64,000 nt of DNA, taken from assembly GCF_002934265.1 (NCBI RefSeq), contig NZ_PTIX01000007.1, positions 1 to 64,000 of the forward strand, given 5' to 3'. How positions within the stretch are numbered: the first letter of the stretch is position 1; each line of letters opens with the position of its first letter. Source of the stretch: Actinokineospora auranticolor (GTDB taxonomy: Bacteria; Actinomycetota; Actinomycetes; Mycobacteriales; Pseudonocardiaceae). The position numbers were made by a program, and so were the translations under genes. The notes under the pieces were generated by a model that did not search any database, was not told the origin of the DNA, and saw nothing but the letters and a program-made list of their open reading frames with translations. Of the stretch, positions 28,144 through 36,597 are shown piece after piece.

Positions 28144-29577
28144 TTACTTGTACGTCTGCTGCGTCTGGACGTTCAGCTCGGTCCAGCGGTAGTTCTTCGC
28201 CTGGTCGGTCAACGGGTCGTTGATCTCCAGCACGTCGAAGCCCTTGCCCAGGTCCGACGAGTAGATGAACCCGTTGTAGTAGTACGCCGACCACACGCCG
28301 CCGCTCTCGGCCGCGTCGGCGGCCGGGCCGCGCTCGAAGTAGCCGACCTCGCGCGGGATCATCGAGTTGGTGAAGTCGACGACCTGCACGCCGCCCATGT
28401 ACCAGGCCTGGACCATCACGTCGCGGCCCGGGATCGGCAGCAGGGAACCGTTGTGCGCCACGCAGTTCTCGCCGTCGGTCTGGTAGCGGCTGATCTTGAA
28501 GAAGCTGCGGAACTCCAGCTTCCGCGCATCGCCGCGGCCGGTGATGTCGTACACGCCGTCGGCGCCGCGGGTCTGGCCGATCTTGGCGTTGCAGGTCGCG
28601 CCGCCGCCACCGCCGAGCTCGTCGGTGAAGATCACCTTGGTGCCCGCGTTGTTGAACGTGGCCGAGTGCCAGAACGCGAAGTGCGCGTCGTCCTGCACGC
28701 GGTTGATCACCCGCGGCTTCTCCCGGTCGGAGATGTCCATCAGCACGCCGTCGCCCATGCAGGCGCCCGCAGCCAGGTCCTTCGACGGGAACACCGTGAT
28801 GTCGTGGCAGCCGCTGGTGGCGCTGGTGTAGCCCAGTTCCAGGTTGCCGGGGGTGCCGCTACCGGGGTTCCCGCCGTCCGGGAACAGGTTCGGCGTCGCG
28901 ATGAGCTCGGCCGCGGCCGGGTTCTTCAGCGGCACCTTGATGATGGAGATCTTGTCGTGCGGCGGCAGGCACTTGCTGATCGTCGGCGCGGGCGCGTACG
29001 ACGAGACGTAGATGTAGACGTCCTTGCCGCGCTTGTCCGGCACCAGCGTGTGCGTGTGCGAGCCGCAATCGGTCTCGATCGCCTTGAGGTAGCGCGGGTT
29101 GCGCTTGTCGCTGATGTCGAAGATCTTCATGCCCTCCCAGTACGCCTTGGTGCCGTCGTTCTGGGCGACCGAGGAGCAGGAGTTGTCGCTGCGCCGCGAG
29201 TCGGTGGACAGGAACAGCAGGTTGCCGCTCACCGACACGTCGTTCTGCGAACCGGGGCAGAGCACCTGGCTGGCGATCTTGGGCTGCCGCGGGTTCTTGA
29301 TGTCGTAGATGGTGAAACCGAGGTAGTTGCCCGCGATGGCGTAGTCGCCGGTGAAGGCGATGTCGGTGCCGGTCGAACCGGTGCCCTTCAAGGGCGCGGT
29401 CGCGGGGATGTTGGCTACGTGTTTGACGTTCGGGCTGGTGACGATCTGGTCCGGGGCCGGGAACTGGGACTGCGCCGCCGCCGAGGGCACACCCAGGAGT
29501 CCGGTGGCGGTCAGGGCTGTGGTGCCCAGGACCGCGAGCCAAGCCGTGGCACGCCTGCCGCGTCGGGATGAAGGCAC
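28144..29577 (-). CDS. secreted LVIVD-repeat protein
   Basis: The 477-residue protein starts with a signal peptide: Arg-rich n-region, hydrophobic AWLAVLGTTALTATGLLG, and a likely cut after PSAAAQ. The mature part is a beta-propeller-like series of blades of the LVIVD type, each with a strand such as FTIYDIKNPRQPK, MKIFDISDKRNPR, VLMDISDREKPR and VQVVDFTNSMIPR. Such proteins are exported and probably bind partners; no enzyme activity is evident. GTG 29577, eight bases after AGAGGGG, is preferred over GTG 29586. Divergent from the DUF305 lipoprotein, a neighbour pairing I recall from other actinobacteria. Confidence 0.85.
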   Translation of the reverse strand: MPSSRRGRRATAWLAVLGTTALTATGLLGVPSAAAQSQFPAPDQIVTSPNVKHVANIPATAPLKGTGSTGTDIAFTGDYAIAGNYLGFTIYDIKNPRQPKIASQVLCPGSQNDVSVSGNLLFLSTDSRRSDNSCSSVAQNDGTKAYWEGMKIFDISDKRNPRYLKAIETDCGSHTHTLVPDKRGKDVYIYVSSYAPAPTISKCLPPHDKISIIKVPLKNPAAAELIATPNLFPDGGNPGSGTPGNLELGYTSATSGCHDITVFPSKDLAAGACMGDGVLMDISDREKPRVINRVQDDAHFAFWHSATFNNAGTKVIFTDELGGGGGATCNAKIGQTRGADGVYDITGRGDARKLEFRSFFKISRYQTDGENCVAHNGSLLPIPGRDVMVQAWYMGGVQVVDFTNSMIPREVGYFERGPAADAAESGGVWSAYYYNGFIYSSDLGKGFDVLEINDPLTDQAKNYRWTELNVQTQQTYK

Positions 29578-29742
29578 GCTGCGCACCCCTCTCGTGGAGT
29601 CGGGAATTCGCAGTATGGCCGGTTGGTCGGACCTCTACCAGATCCGCCTGTTGGGTGTTTTCACCATTTGGAGTGGATCTGTTGCCACCCCCTGTGGACA
29701 GGTAGGTTCGGGGATCGGACGGCGGCGACGGGGAGGCGACCG

Positions 29743-30384
29743 ATGGCGGTGCGGCGGATTGTGCTCGGCTTGCTCGCGGCGGCGCTCACCTGCGGTCTCG
29801 CCGCGTGTACCGAGGACCCGGGACCGCCGCCGAACCCGGTGGTCCAACCCGGGAAACCCGGTGAGGCCAATAGAACCCTCTCCCCGGACGAGATCTCCTC
29901 CGGTGTGCCCGCGGTGCCGCCCAACGCCGCCGACTTCGGCTACGCCGAGAACATGATCAACCACCACCAGCAGGCCGTGGACATGACCGCGCTGGCCGAG
30001 ACCCGCGCGCAGGACGCGTCGGTGAAGGGCTTGGCCGCGCGCATCGGCGACACCCAGGAACCCGAGATCGGCGCCATGAACGCCTGGCTCGAGCGCAACG
30101 GCAAGCCGCGCGTCGACCCGCACCACTCCGCGCACGCGGGCCACCACGCCGCCATGCCCGGGATGGCCACGCCGGAGCAGATGGACCAGCTGCGCGCGGC
30201 CACCGGCGCCGACTTCGACAAGCTCTTCTTGCAACTCATGATCCGCCACCACGAGGGCGCCATCGCGATGGCCAACGGGGTGCAGCAGGACGGCATCGAC
30301 GTGCGGGTGCAGGAGATGGCGGACAACATCGTCGCCGAGCAGTCCGACGAGATCCGCCGGATGCGCACCATGCTCGGTGTGTAG
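29743..30384 (+). CDS. DUF305 lipoprotein
   Basis: The 213-residue protein has a signal peptide ending in the lipobox LAAC, so it is lipid-anchored outside the membrane. Two DUF305 helices follow, each with a histidine cluster: ENMINHHQQAVDM and LMIRHHEGAIAMANG, plus a His-rich linker (DPHHSAHAGHHAAM). The paired HH motifs suggest metal binding, possibly copper; this is inference. ATG 29743 follows GGGAGGCG. Confidence 0.9.
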   Translation: MAVRRIVLGLLAAALTCGLAACTEDPGPPPNPVVQPGKPGEANRTLSPDEISSGVPAVPPNAADFGYAENMINHHQQAVDMTALAETRAQDASVKGLAARIGDTQEPEIGAMNAWLERNGKPRVDPHHSAHAGHHAAMPGMATPEQMDQLRAATGADFDKLFLQLMIRHHEGAIAMANGVQQDGIDVRVQEMADNIVAEQSDEIRRMRTMLGV

Positions 30385-30518
30385 CCCTGACCTGCGGGTT
30401 CGCCGAGTTGTCCACAGGCCTGTGCAAACCGGGGAGCGGGGGTTGACGGCCGCTCGCTAGCATCCTCAGGTGTCGAGGTCACCACCCGTGTGGCCCACCC
30501 GAAACCTCAGGAGTCACC

Positions 30519-32573
30519 GTGGTCCAGCCACTGTCCGCCGCTGTCCTACCCGCCGAGCGCGTGGTGGTGGCCGCGGGCACTACCGCGGGCGCCGCCGTCC
30601 GCGAGGCGGGGCTGCCCGGCAAGGGGCCGGACGCCGTGGTCGTCGTGCGCGACCCGGAGGGCAGGCTGCGCGACCTGTCCTGGGCGCCCGAGGTCGACGT
30701 CGAGGTGGAGGCGGTCGCGGCGAACACCGACGACGGCCGCGCGGTCATCCGGCACTCGTGCGCGCACGTGCTCGCCCAGGCGGTGCAGCAGCAGTTCCCG
30801 GAGGCCAAGCTCGGCATCGGCCCGCCGGTGCGCGACGGCTTCTACTACGACTTCGCCGTCGACCGGCCGTTCACCCCGGAGGACCTGCAGGCGCTGGAGA
30901 AGCGCATGAAGCAGATCGTCAAGGGCGCGCAGCGGTTCTCCCGCCGGGTCGTGGAGTCGGTGGAGGCGGCCAAGGTCGAGTTGGCGGCGGAGCCGTTCAA
31001 GCTGGAGCTGGTCGACATCAAGAGCGATGTGGACGATCCCGAGGTGATGGAGGTCGGCGGCGGCGAGCTGACCATCTACGACAACCTCGACCCGCGCAGC
31101 GGCGAGCAGATCTGGGGCGACCTCTGCCGCGGCCCGCACCTGCCCACCACCAAGCACATCCCGGCCTTCAAGCTCACCCGGGTGGCCGCCGCGTACTGGC
31201 GGGGCGACCAGAACAACCAGCAGCTCCAGCGGGTCTACGGCACCGCGTGGGAGTCGCAGGAGGCGCTCGACAGCTACCTCGAACTGCTGGCCGAGGCCGA
31301 GCGCCGCGACCACCGCAGGCTCGGCACCGAGCTGGACCTGTTCAGCTTCCCCGACGAGATCGGCTCCGGCCTCGCGGTGTTCCACCCCAAGGGCGGCATC
31401 GTGCGGCGCGAGATGGAGGACTACTCGCGCCGCCGCCACGAGGAGGAGGGCTACGAGTTCGTCTACAGCCCGCACATCACCAAGGGCACGCTGTTCGAGA
31501 CCTCCGGCCACCTCGACTGGTACCGCGACGGCATGTACCCGGCGATGCACCTCGACGCCGAGTACAACGAGGACGGCACGGTCCGCAAGCCCGGCCAGGA
31601 CTACTTCCTCAAGCCGATGAACTGCCCGTTCCACGACCTGATCTTCCGCTCGCGCGGCCGGTCGTACCGCGAGCTGCCGCTGCGCATGTTCGAGTTCGGC
31701 TCGGTGTACCGCTACGAGAAGTCCGGCGTGATCCACGGCCTCACCCGGGTCCGCGGCATGACGCAGGACGACGCGCACATCTTCTGCACCCCGGAGCAGG
31801 TGCAGGACGAGCTGAAGTCGCTGTTGTCGTTCGTGCTGAACCTGTTGCGCGACTACGGTCTGGACGACTTCTACCTGGAGCTGTCCACCCGCAACGAGGA
31901 GAAGTACGTCGGCTCGGACGAGGTCTGGGCGCGGGCCACCGAGGCGCTGCGCGTCGCGGCCACCGACTCCGGCCTCGACCTGGTGCCCGACCCGGGCGGC
32001 GCGGCCTTCTACGGCCCGAAGATCTCCGTGCAGGCCCGCGACGCGCTGGGCCGCACCTGGCAGATGTCCACCATCCAGGTCGACTTCAACCTGCCGGAGC
32101 GCTTCGAACTGGAGTACACCGGCTCGGACGGCACCCGGCAGCGGCCGGTCATGATCCACCGCGCGCTGTTCGGCTCCATCGAGCGCTTCTTCGGCGTGCT
32201 CACCGAGCACTACGCGGGCGCCTTCCCGGCCTGGCTCGCCCCGGTCCAGGTGGTGGGCATCCCGGTCGCCGAGGACCACACCGACCACCTGCTCCAGGTG
32301 GCCAAGGCGCTGCGCGCCAAGGGCGTGCGGGTCGAGGTCGACGCCTCGGACGACCGGATGCAGAAGAAGATCCGCAACCACACGCTGCAGAAGGTCCCGT
32401 TCATGCTCCTGGCGGGCGCCAAGGACGTGGAGGCCGACGCCATCAGCTTCCGCTTCCGCGACGGCACCCAGATCAACGGCGTCCCCACGGCCCGCGCCGT
32501 CGAGGCGGTCCACGCCTGGATCACCCGCCGGGACAACACGTCCCCCACGGCCGAGACCGTCACCGTCGACTGA
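30519..32573 (+). CDS. thrS: threonyl-tRNA synthetase
   Basis: The 684-residue class II synthetase charges tRNA-Thr. Order: N-terminal TGS domain (to about 65), editing/second additional domain with [13 protein letters not shown], catalytic core with [14 protein letters not shown] and [13 protein letters not shown] (motif 2 and zinc ligand Cys), motif 3 [16 protein letters not shown], and C-terminal anticodon-binding domain from about 590. GTG 30519 follows CAGGAG. It starts the conserved pgsA-pimA block and ends at a strong terminator. Confidence 0.97.
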   Translation: MVQPLSAAVLPAERVVVAAGTTAGAAVREAGLPGKGPDAVVVVRDPEGRLRDLSWAPEVDVEVEAVAANTDDGRAVIRHSCAHVLAQAVQQQFPEAKLGIGPPVRDGFYYDFAVDRPFTPEDLQALEKRMKQIVKGAQRFSRRVVESVEAAKVELAAEPFKLELVDIKSDVDDPEVMEVGGGELTIYDNLDPRSGEQIWGDLCRGPHLPTTKHIPAFKLTRVAAAYWRGDQNNQQLQRVYGTAWESQEALDSYLELLAEAERRDHRRLGTELDLFSFPDEIGSGLAVFHPKGGIVRREMEDYSRRRHEEEGYEFVYSPHITKGTLFETSGHLDWYRDGMYPAMHLDAEYNEDGTVRKPGQDYFLKPMNCPFHDLIFRSRGRSYRELPLRMFEFGSVYRYEKSGVIHGLTRVRGMTQDDAHIFCTPEQVQDELKSLLSFVLNLLRDYGLDDFYLELSTRNEEKYVGSDEVWARATEALRVAATDSGLDLVPDPGGAAFYGPKISVQARDALGRTWQMSTIQVDFNLPERFELEYTGSDGTRQRPVMIHRALFGSIERFFGVLTEHYAGAFPAWLAPVQVVGIPVAEDHTDHLLQVAKALRAKGVRVEVDASDDRMQKKIRNHTLQKVPFMLLAGAKDVEADAISFRFRDGTQINGVPTARAVEAVHAWITRRDNTSPTAETVTVD

Positions 32574-32580
32574 CCGGACA

Positions 32581-32617
32581 ACCCGCCCTCGTCGCCTCGA
32601 CGGGGGCGGGTTTCTTT
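32581..32617 (+). terminator. thrS terminator
   Basis: ACCCGCC and CGTCG at 32581-32595 pair with CGACG and GGCGGGT ending at 32611, followed by TTTCTTT. This is a standard intrinsic terminator, unusually T-rich for this window. Confidence 0.9.
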
Positions 32618-32785
32618 CAGAGCTTTCGCCAAGTGGCCGCGGCGCCGTCCACCAGTCCGATGATCGGGCTGGTCACGGCGTTCTCTTCGGCCAGGCCGCG
32701 CGATGTGTCCACTCGGGCCTGTTTGGGCCGCCCACCTCCTGGCCCCGCGCCGGGTCACGGTGGCCGGGCGCCGCGCGCGGACAAC

Positions 32786-32791
32786 TAGGAT
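32786..32791 (+). promoter_or_regulatory. -10 box of a leaderless HIT transcript
   Basis: TAGGAT ends six bases before the ATG of the HIT gene, so transcription should begin at or next to the start codon. No ribosome binding site is present, in agreement. Confidence 0.55.
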
Positions 32792-32797
32792 CGGGGC

Positions 32798-33367
32798 ATG
32801 GCCGCATTCCTGCGCTCCGAGGAGCCCGAGTACGTCCCCCAGGAGGGCGTGGGCATCCCGGACGCCCTCCAGCGACTGTGGACGCCGCACCGGATGGCCT
32901 ACATCCGGGGCGAGGGCAAACCGGAGGGCGACGGCCGCGCCGGGTGCCCGTTCTGCGGCCTGGTCGACCTCGACGACGCCGACGCGCTCATCATCGCGCG
33001 GGGCGAGTCGGTCTACGCGGTGCTCAACCTGTACCCGTACAACCCCGGCCACCTCATGGTCGTGCCGTACCGGCACGTCGCCGACTACACCGACCTCACC
33101 ACCGCCGAGACCGACGAGCTGGCCCGGTTCACCCAGCGCGCCATGCGGGTCGCGCGGGCCGTGGCGGCGCCGCACGGGTTCAACATCGGCATGAACCAGG
33201 GCGTGGTCGCGGGCGCCGGGATCGCCGCCCACCTGCACCAGCACCTGGTGCCGCGGTGGGGCGGCGACGCGAACTTCATGCCGGTCATCGGCCACACGAA
33301 GGTGCTGCCGCAGCTGCTCGGCGACACCCGCGAGCTGCTCGCCGACGCCTGGGACCGCCCGCTCTAG
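32798..33367 (+). CDS. HIT-family nucleotide hydrolase/transferase
   Basis: The 189-residue protein has the zinc-type CPFCGLV segment and the HIT catalytic motif HLHQHLVPRW with His145, His147 and His149. It corresponds in position and type to the HIT protein that lies between thrS and pgsA in mycobacteria; members there act as Ap4A phosphorylases. Function here is inferred from that relationship. It likely produces a leaderless mRNA that continues toward pgsA only if the yceI/marR insert is read through. Confidence 0.9.
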   Translation: MAAFLRSEEPEYVPQEGVGIPDALQRLWTPHRMAYIRGEGKPEGDGRAGCPFCGLVDLDDADALIIARGESVYAVLNLYPYNPGHLMVVPYRHVADYTDLTTAETDELARFTQRAMRVARAVAAPHGFNIGMNQGVVAGAGIAAHLHQHLVPRWGGDANFMPVIGHTKVLPQLLGDTRELLADAWDRPL

Positions 33368-33424
33368 GGCGGCCCCGGCGGCGCTCGGCCCTCGTGCCAC
33401 CGGACCGCTTCGAGTTCGGTGCGG

Positions 33425-33976
33425 TCAGCCTTGGCGCAGGACCGCTTCGAGCTCGATCTGCACGGTGATCTTGTCGCCGACCACCGCGATGCCGTTCTGC
33501 ACGCCCTCGAAGTTCACCCCGAACTCCCGGCGGTTGATCTCGGTGTGGCCGGAGAAGCCGACCCGGGTGCCGCCGTACGGGTCCGGGCCGAAGCCGTTGA
33601 GCTCGAAGCGCAGCGGGACGACCTTGGTGACGCCCTTGAGGGTCAGCTCGCCGTCGAGGACGTAGGCGTCGCCGTCAGCGCGCACGCCGGTGGCCTTGTA
33701 GGTGAGGTTCGGGTAGGTCTCGACCTCGAAGAAGTCGGCCGAGCGCAGGTGGCCGTCGCGCTGCTCGTTGTAGGTGTTGATCGTGTTCAGGTCGATCACG
33801 ACGTCCACGCTCGCCGCGGCCGGGTCGTCGGTGGTCACCAGGTGGCCGGAGACGCCGTCGAAGCGCCCCTTGACCTTGCTGACGACCATGTGCCGCACGG
33901 CGAAGCCGACGTCGGAGTGCGCGGCGTCGATGTCCCAGGTACCGGCGACGAACCCGGGGAGCTGGCTGAGCGTCAT
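33425..33976 (-). CDS. YceI-family lipocalin-like isoprenoid-binding protein
   Basis: The 183-residue protein has the YceI fold: GTWDIDAAHSDVGFAVRHM at the start, VVIDLNTINTYNEQRDGHL, the TYKATGV and LDGELTLKGVTK strands, and GFSGHTEINRREFGVN. YceI proteins bind polyisoprenoids or amphiphiles. No signal peptide is seen, so this one is cytoplasmic. ATG 33976 follows TTGGAG. Divergent MarR and two palindromes over its promoter indicate repression. Confidence 0.9.
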   Translation of the reverse strand: MTLSQLPGFVAGTWDIDAAHSDVGFAVRHMVVSKVKGRFDGVSGHLVTTDDPAAASVDVVIDLNTINTYNEQRDGHLRSADFFEVETYPNLTYKATGVRADGDAYVLDGELTLKGVTKVVPLRFELNGFGPDPYGGTRVGFSGHTEINRREFGVNFEGVQNGIAVVGDKITVQIELEAVLRQG

Positions 33977-33998
33977 GGTGGACTCCAAACCGTTTTGA

Positions 33999-34044
33999 TT
34001 GAACCTTCAACCGATACCCTACGCCGAGCAAGTTGAGAGTTCAA
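33999..34044. promoter_or_regulatory. paired MarR operators
   Basis: TTGAACCTTCAA at 33999-34010 and TTGAGAGTTCAA at 34033-34044 both fit TTGA-N4-TCAA, 34 bases apart. They frame the yceI promoter: one covers its -35, the other its expected start site. Confidence 0.8.
34016..34044 (-). promoter_or_regulatory. yceI promoter
   Basis: On the minus strand TTGAAC (34044-34039) and TAGGGT (34021-34016) are separated by exactly 17 bases. Transcription would start near 34009, leaving about 33 untranslated bases before the yceI ATG. Confidence 0.7.
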
Positions 34045-34061
34045 CCAGTAGACTTCGTGGC

Positions 34062-34559
34062 ATGGACGACACCCGCTGGCTCACCCCCGCCGAGCAGGAC
34101 GTCTGGCGTGCCTTCGTCACCATGCTGGGCGCGCTCGGCGACCACATGGACAAGCAGTTGCAGCGCGACTCGGGGATGCCCTACACCTACTACGAGATCC
34201 TGGTGGTCCTCTCCCAGGCCCCGGGCCGCTCGCTGCGCATGAGCGAGCTGGCAGGCCTCAGGGGCGCCAGCCGCAGCAGGCTCTCCCACGCCGTGGCCCG
34301 CCTGGAGGAAGCGGGCTGGGTCGAGCGCCGGGAGTGCCCCACGGACAAGCGGGGCTCGGTCGCGGCGCTGACGGACAAGGGCTTCGCCGCCCTCGCCGCC
34401 GCCGCCCCGGGCCACGTGACCACGGTCCGCGAAGCCCTGTTCGACCGGCTGACACCGGAGCAGGTGGCCGTCTTGGGCCAGATCAGCGTCGCGGTCCTGG
34501 AGGGCCTCGACCCCGACCGCACCCTCCCCGGCTGCCGCGAACACCCCGACGAGCCCTGA
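34062..34559 (+). CDS. MarR-family transcriptional regulator
   Basis: The 165-residue protein has a winged helix: YYEILVVLSQAPGRSLRMSELA, GASRSRLSHAVARLEEAGWVERREC and the DKRGSVAALTDKG wing, the usual MarR order. It probably binds the two TTGA-N4-TCAA sites just upstream and represses yceI and itself. A TAGACT box at 34049-34054 ends seven bases before the ATG, so the mRNA is probably leaderless. Confidence 0.9.
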   Translation: MDDTRWLTPAEQDVWRAFVTMLGALGDHMDKQLQRDSGMPYTYYEILVVLSQAPGRSLRMSELAGLRGASRSRLSHAVARLEEAGWVERRECPTDKRGSVAALTDKGFAALAAAAPGHVTTVREALFDRLTPEQVAVLGQISVAVLEGLDPDRTLPGCREHPDEP

Positions 34560-34573
34560 CCCGCCGGGCGAGG

Positions 34574-34830
34574 CGGGCAACCCCACTCGCGCGGGGACGA
34601 CTTCGCGCACGCCGCCCGAGAAGGCAACAGCGGGGGCCCGCTCATGCGGGAACGACGGTGTGACCTGACCTCAGGCCGTCCCGGCGGCGGTCCGGTCCCC
34701 GCTCGCGCGGGGGACGACGTCAATGGTCTGGCCGGGATCCGGCTGACCAGGGACCAGCCTCGCGCGCGGGACGCGGCCAGATGCGGAGCCTGGGGGCCTG
34801 TCCGAGAAGCCCCGCCTGTGCGGGGACGAC
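34574..34830. CRISPR. decayed CRISPR-like repeat array, type I-E-like repeats
   Basis: Five related units end in a GGGGACGAC-type core at about 34601, 34656, 34718, 34775 (weak) and 34830, so they recur every 55-62 bases. The shared core on the other strand is GTCGTCCCCGCGCGAGCGGGG, a short palindromic repeat like actinobacterial type I-E repeats. Units differ by several bases and no cas genes are present in the window. Intergenic palindromes of another kind remain possible. Confidence 0.4.
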
Positions 34831-35001
34831 ACTTTCTGACCTGCGGCGCTTCTCCTCGCCCTGCCCATTCTCCCGAGCTCGTCCACTTCCGGACCTCCCG
34901 CCGAGCCCAGGCCCCTCTCCGCACCGCCGCCCCGCACCCGGCTGTCCACACCGGCCCAATCGGGGTGTGAACCGGGCTGCACGGCCGTGCTCCGGGCCGG
35001 T
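34831..35001. other. rest of the marR-pgsA gap
   Basis: From the last CRISPR-like unit to the pgsA promoter I see no gene. The DNA is C-rich with no repeat or stable hairpin that stands out. Confidence 0.4.
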
Positions 35002-35007
35002 TAGGCT
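35002..35007 (+). promoter_or_regulatory. -10 box upstream of pgsA
   Basis: TAGGCT lies 45 bases before the pgsA ATG. The same hexamer sits upstream of pdxT and ruvC in this window. Confidence 0.45.
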
Positions 35008-35052
35008 GCCCAGGCCAGGTCAACCCCGCCGTTAGGTGCACCGCACAGCCCC

Positions 35053-35676
35053 ATGCTGAACATCTTCGCCCGTGCCTCCGTCTCGCGCGTCACCGATCCG
35101 ATCGGGGCGTGGTTGGTCCGCCTCGGGCTCACGCCGAACGCGGTCACCGTGTTCGGGACCGCGTGTGCCATCGCCGGGGCGTTGTGGCTCTTCCCCGCCG
35201 GTCACCTGTTCGCGGGGACCCTCGTGGTGTGGGGGTTCGCGATGTTCGACCTGCTCGACGGGGCCATGGCGCGGGCCAAGGGGGGCGGTACCCGCTACGG
35301 CGCGGTGCTCGACGCCACCTGCGACCGGCTCGCCGACGGGGCGCTGTTCTGCGGCATCACCTGGTACCTGTTCGACGTCGCGCACGACCGGACCACCGCG
35401 GTGGCCGCGTTGGTCTGCCTGGTGCTGGCCCAGGTGATCTCCTACGTCAAGGCCCGCGCCGAGGCCACCGGGCTCGACGCGGACGGCGGGCTGGTGGAGC
35501 GGGCCGAGCGGCTGATCATCACCCTGGTCGGCACCGGCCTCACCGGCCTCGGCGTCCCCCCCGCCATGAAGATCGCGCTGTGGCTGCTGGCCGCCGCCTC
35601 GGTGGTGACCGTGCTGCAGCGGCTGCTCGCGGTGCGCCGCTCCGCGCTGGAGGAGAAGACCCATGAACTGGGGTGA
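35053..35676 (+). CDS. pgsA: phosphatidylinositol phosphate synthase (CDP-alcohol phosphatidyltransferase)
   Basis: The 207-residue membrane enzyme joins CDP-diacylglycerol and inositol phosphate. The CDP-alcohol motif D(x)2DG(x)2AR(x)8G(x)3D(x)3D is complete, with Asp66, Asp69, Asp87 and Asp91. About six hydrophobic segments are visible. Position between the HIT gene and the acyltransferase matches M. tuberculosis pgsA1. It overlaps the next gene by 14 bases. Confidence 0.93.
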   Translation: MLNIFARASVSRVTDPIGAWLVRLGLTPNAVTVFGTACAIAGALWLFPAGHLFAGTLVVWGFAMFDLLDGAMARAKGGGTRYGAVLDATCDRLADGALFCGITWYLFDVAHDRTTAVAALVCLVLAQVISYVKARAEATGLDADGGLVERAERLIITLVGTGLTGLGVPPAMKIALWLLAAASVVTVLQRLLAVRRSALEEKTHELG

Positions 35677-36595
35677 ACGCCTCCAGACCGGGGGCTACGG
35701 GCTGGGCTGGAAGCTGGTCCGCGCGCTCCCGCACGGCACCGCCGCCGGGCTCTTCCGCGCGGGCGCCGACCTCGCCGCCCGCCGCGAGGGGGCCGGCTCC
35801 CGCCAGTTGCGCGCCAACCTCGCCCGGGTCGTACCCCAGGCTGGACCCGCCGAACTCGACGACCTCGTCCGCCAGGCGCTGCGCTCGTACGCGCGCTACT
35901 GGATGGAGGCGTTCCGCCTGCCGTCGATGGACCACGCCGACATCCACCGGCGGATCGGCGCCACCATGACCGGCAACGAGTACGTCACCGCCGCGCTCGC
36001 CGAGGGCAACGGCGTGGTGCTGGCCCTCGGGCACTCGGGCAACTGGGACGCGGCGGGCGTGTGGCTGGTCGGCGAGCACGGCCGGTTCACCACCGTCGCC
36101 GAACGCCTCAGGCCGGAGGCGCTGTACGAGAAGTTCGTCGCCTACCGCGAGTCCCTCGGCTTCGAGATCGTCCCCGCGACCGGCGGCGACAAGAACCCGG
36201 CGGTCGTGCTCGCCGAGCGGCTGCGGCAGAACGGGCTCGTCTGCCTGCTCGCCGACCGGGACCTCACCCCCGCCGGTCTCCCCGTGAACTTCTTCGGCGA
36301 GCAGACCCGCATGCCCGCGGGCCCGGCCTACCTGGCCGCCCGCACCGGCGCCGCGCTGCTGCCCGTCGGCACCTGGTACACCGACGACGGCTGGGGCCTG
36401 CGCATCCACCCGCCGGTCAAGGTCGACGGCGTGCGCGGCATCCCCGCCGCCACCCAGGCGCTGGCCGACACCCTCGCCGCCGACATCGCCGCGCACCCGG
36501 CCGACTGGCACATGCTGCAGAAGCTGTGGCTGGCCGACCTGCCCGCCGACCGCCGCGCCGCGCTCACCGACGGCGCCCCGCGCGGCAGGCGCTGA
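35663..36595 (+). CDS. phosphatidylinositol mannoside acyltransferase
   Basis: The 310-residue protein belongs to the LpxL/HtrB-type acyltransferases; the HxxxxD-type motif appears as GHSGNWD near residue 119, followed by CLLADRDLTPAG and VNFFGEQTRMPAG. In mycobacteria the gene at this place (PatA) acylates phosphatidylinositol mannosides at the cytoplasmic membrane face. Orthology is by sequence type plus context. It overlaps pgsA by 14 bases and is followed by pimA after two bases. Confidence 0.9.
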   Translation: MNWGERLQTGGYGLGWKLVRALPHGTAAGLFRAGADLAARREGAGSRQLRANLARVVPQAGPAELDDLVRQALRSYARYWMEAFRLPSMDHADIHRRIGATMTGNEYVTAALAEGNGVVLALGHSGNWDAAGVWLVGEHGRFTTVAERLRPEALYEKFVAYRESLGFEIVPATGGDKNPAVVLAERLRQNGLVCLLADRDLTPAGLPVNFFGEQTRMPAGPAYLAARTGAALLPVGTWYTDDGWGLRIHPPVKVDGVRGIPAATQALADTLAADIAAHPADWHMLQKLWLADLPADRRAALTDGAPRGRR

Positions 36596-36597
36596 GC

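Noticed and set aside
30408-30416. Perfect DnaA box TTGTCCACA upstream of thrS
   Set aside because: A lone site. No cluster, no dnaA or dnaN gene and no AT-rich stretch, so no origin is proposed.
33402-33451. Direct repeat GGACCGCTTCGAG at 33402 and 33439
   Set aside because: The second copy is inside yceI coding sequence and the first just after the stop, so a small local duplication is enough to explain it.
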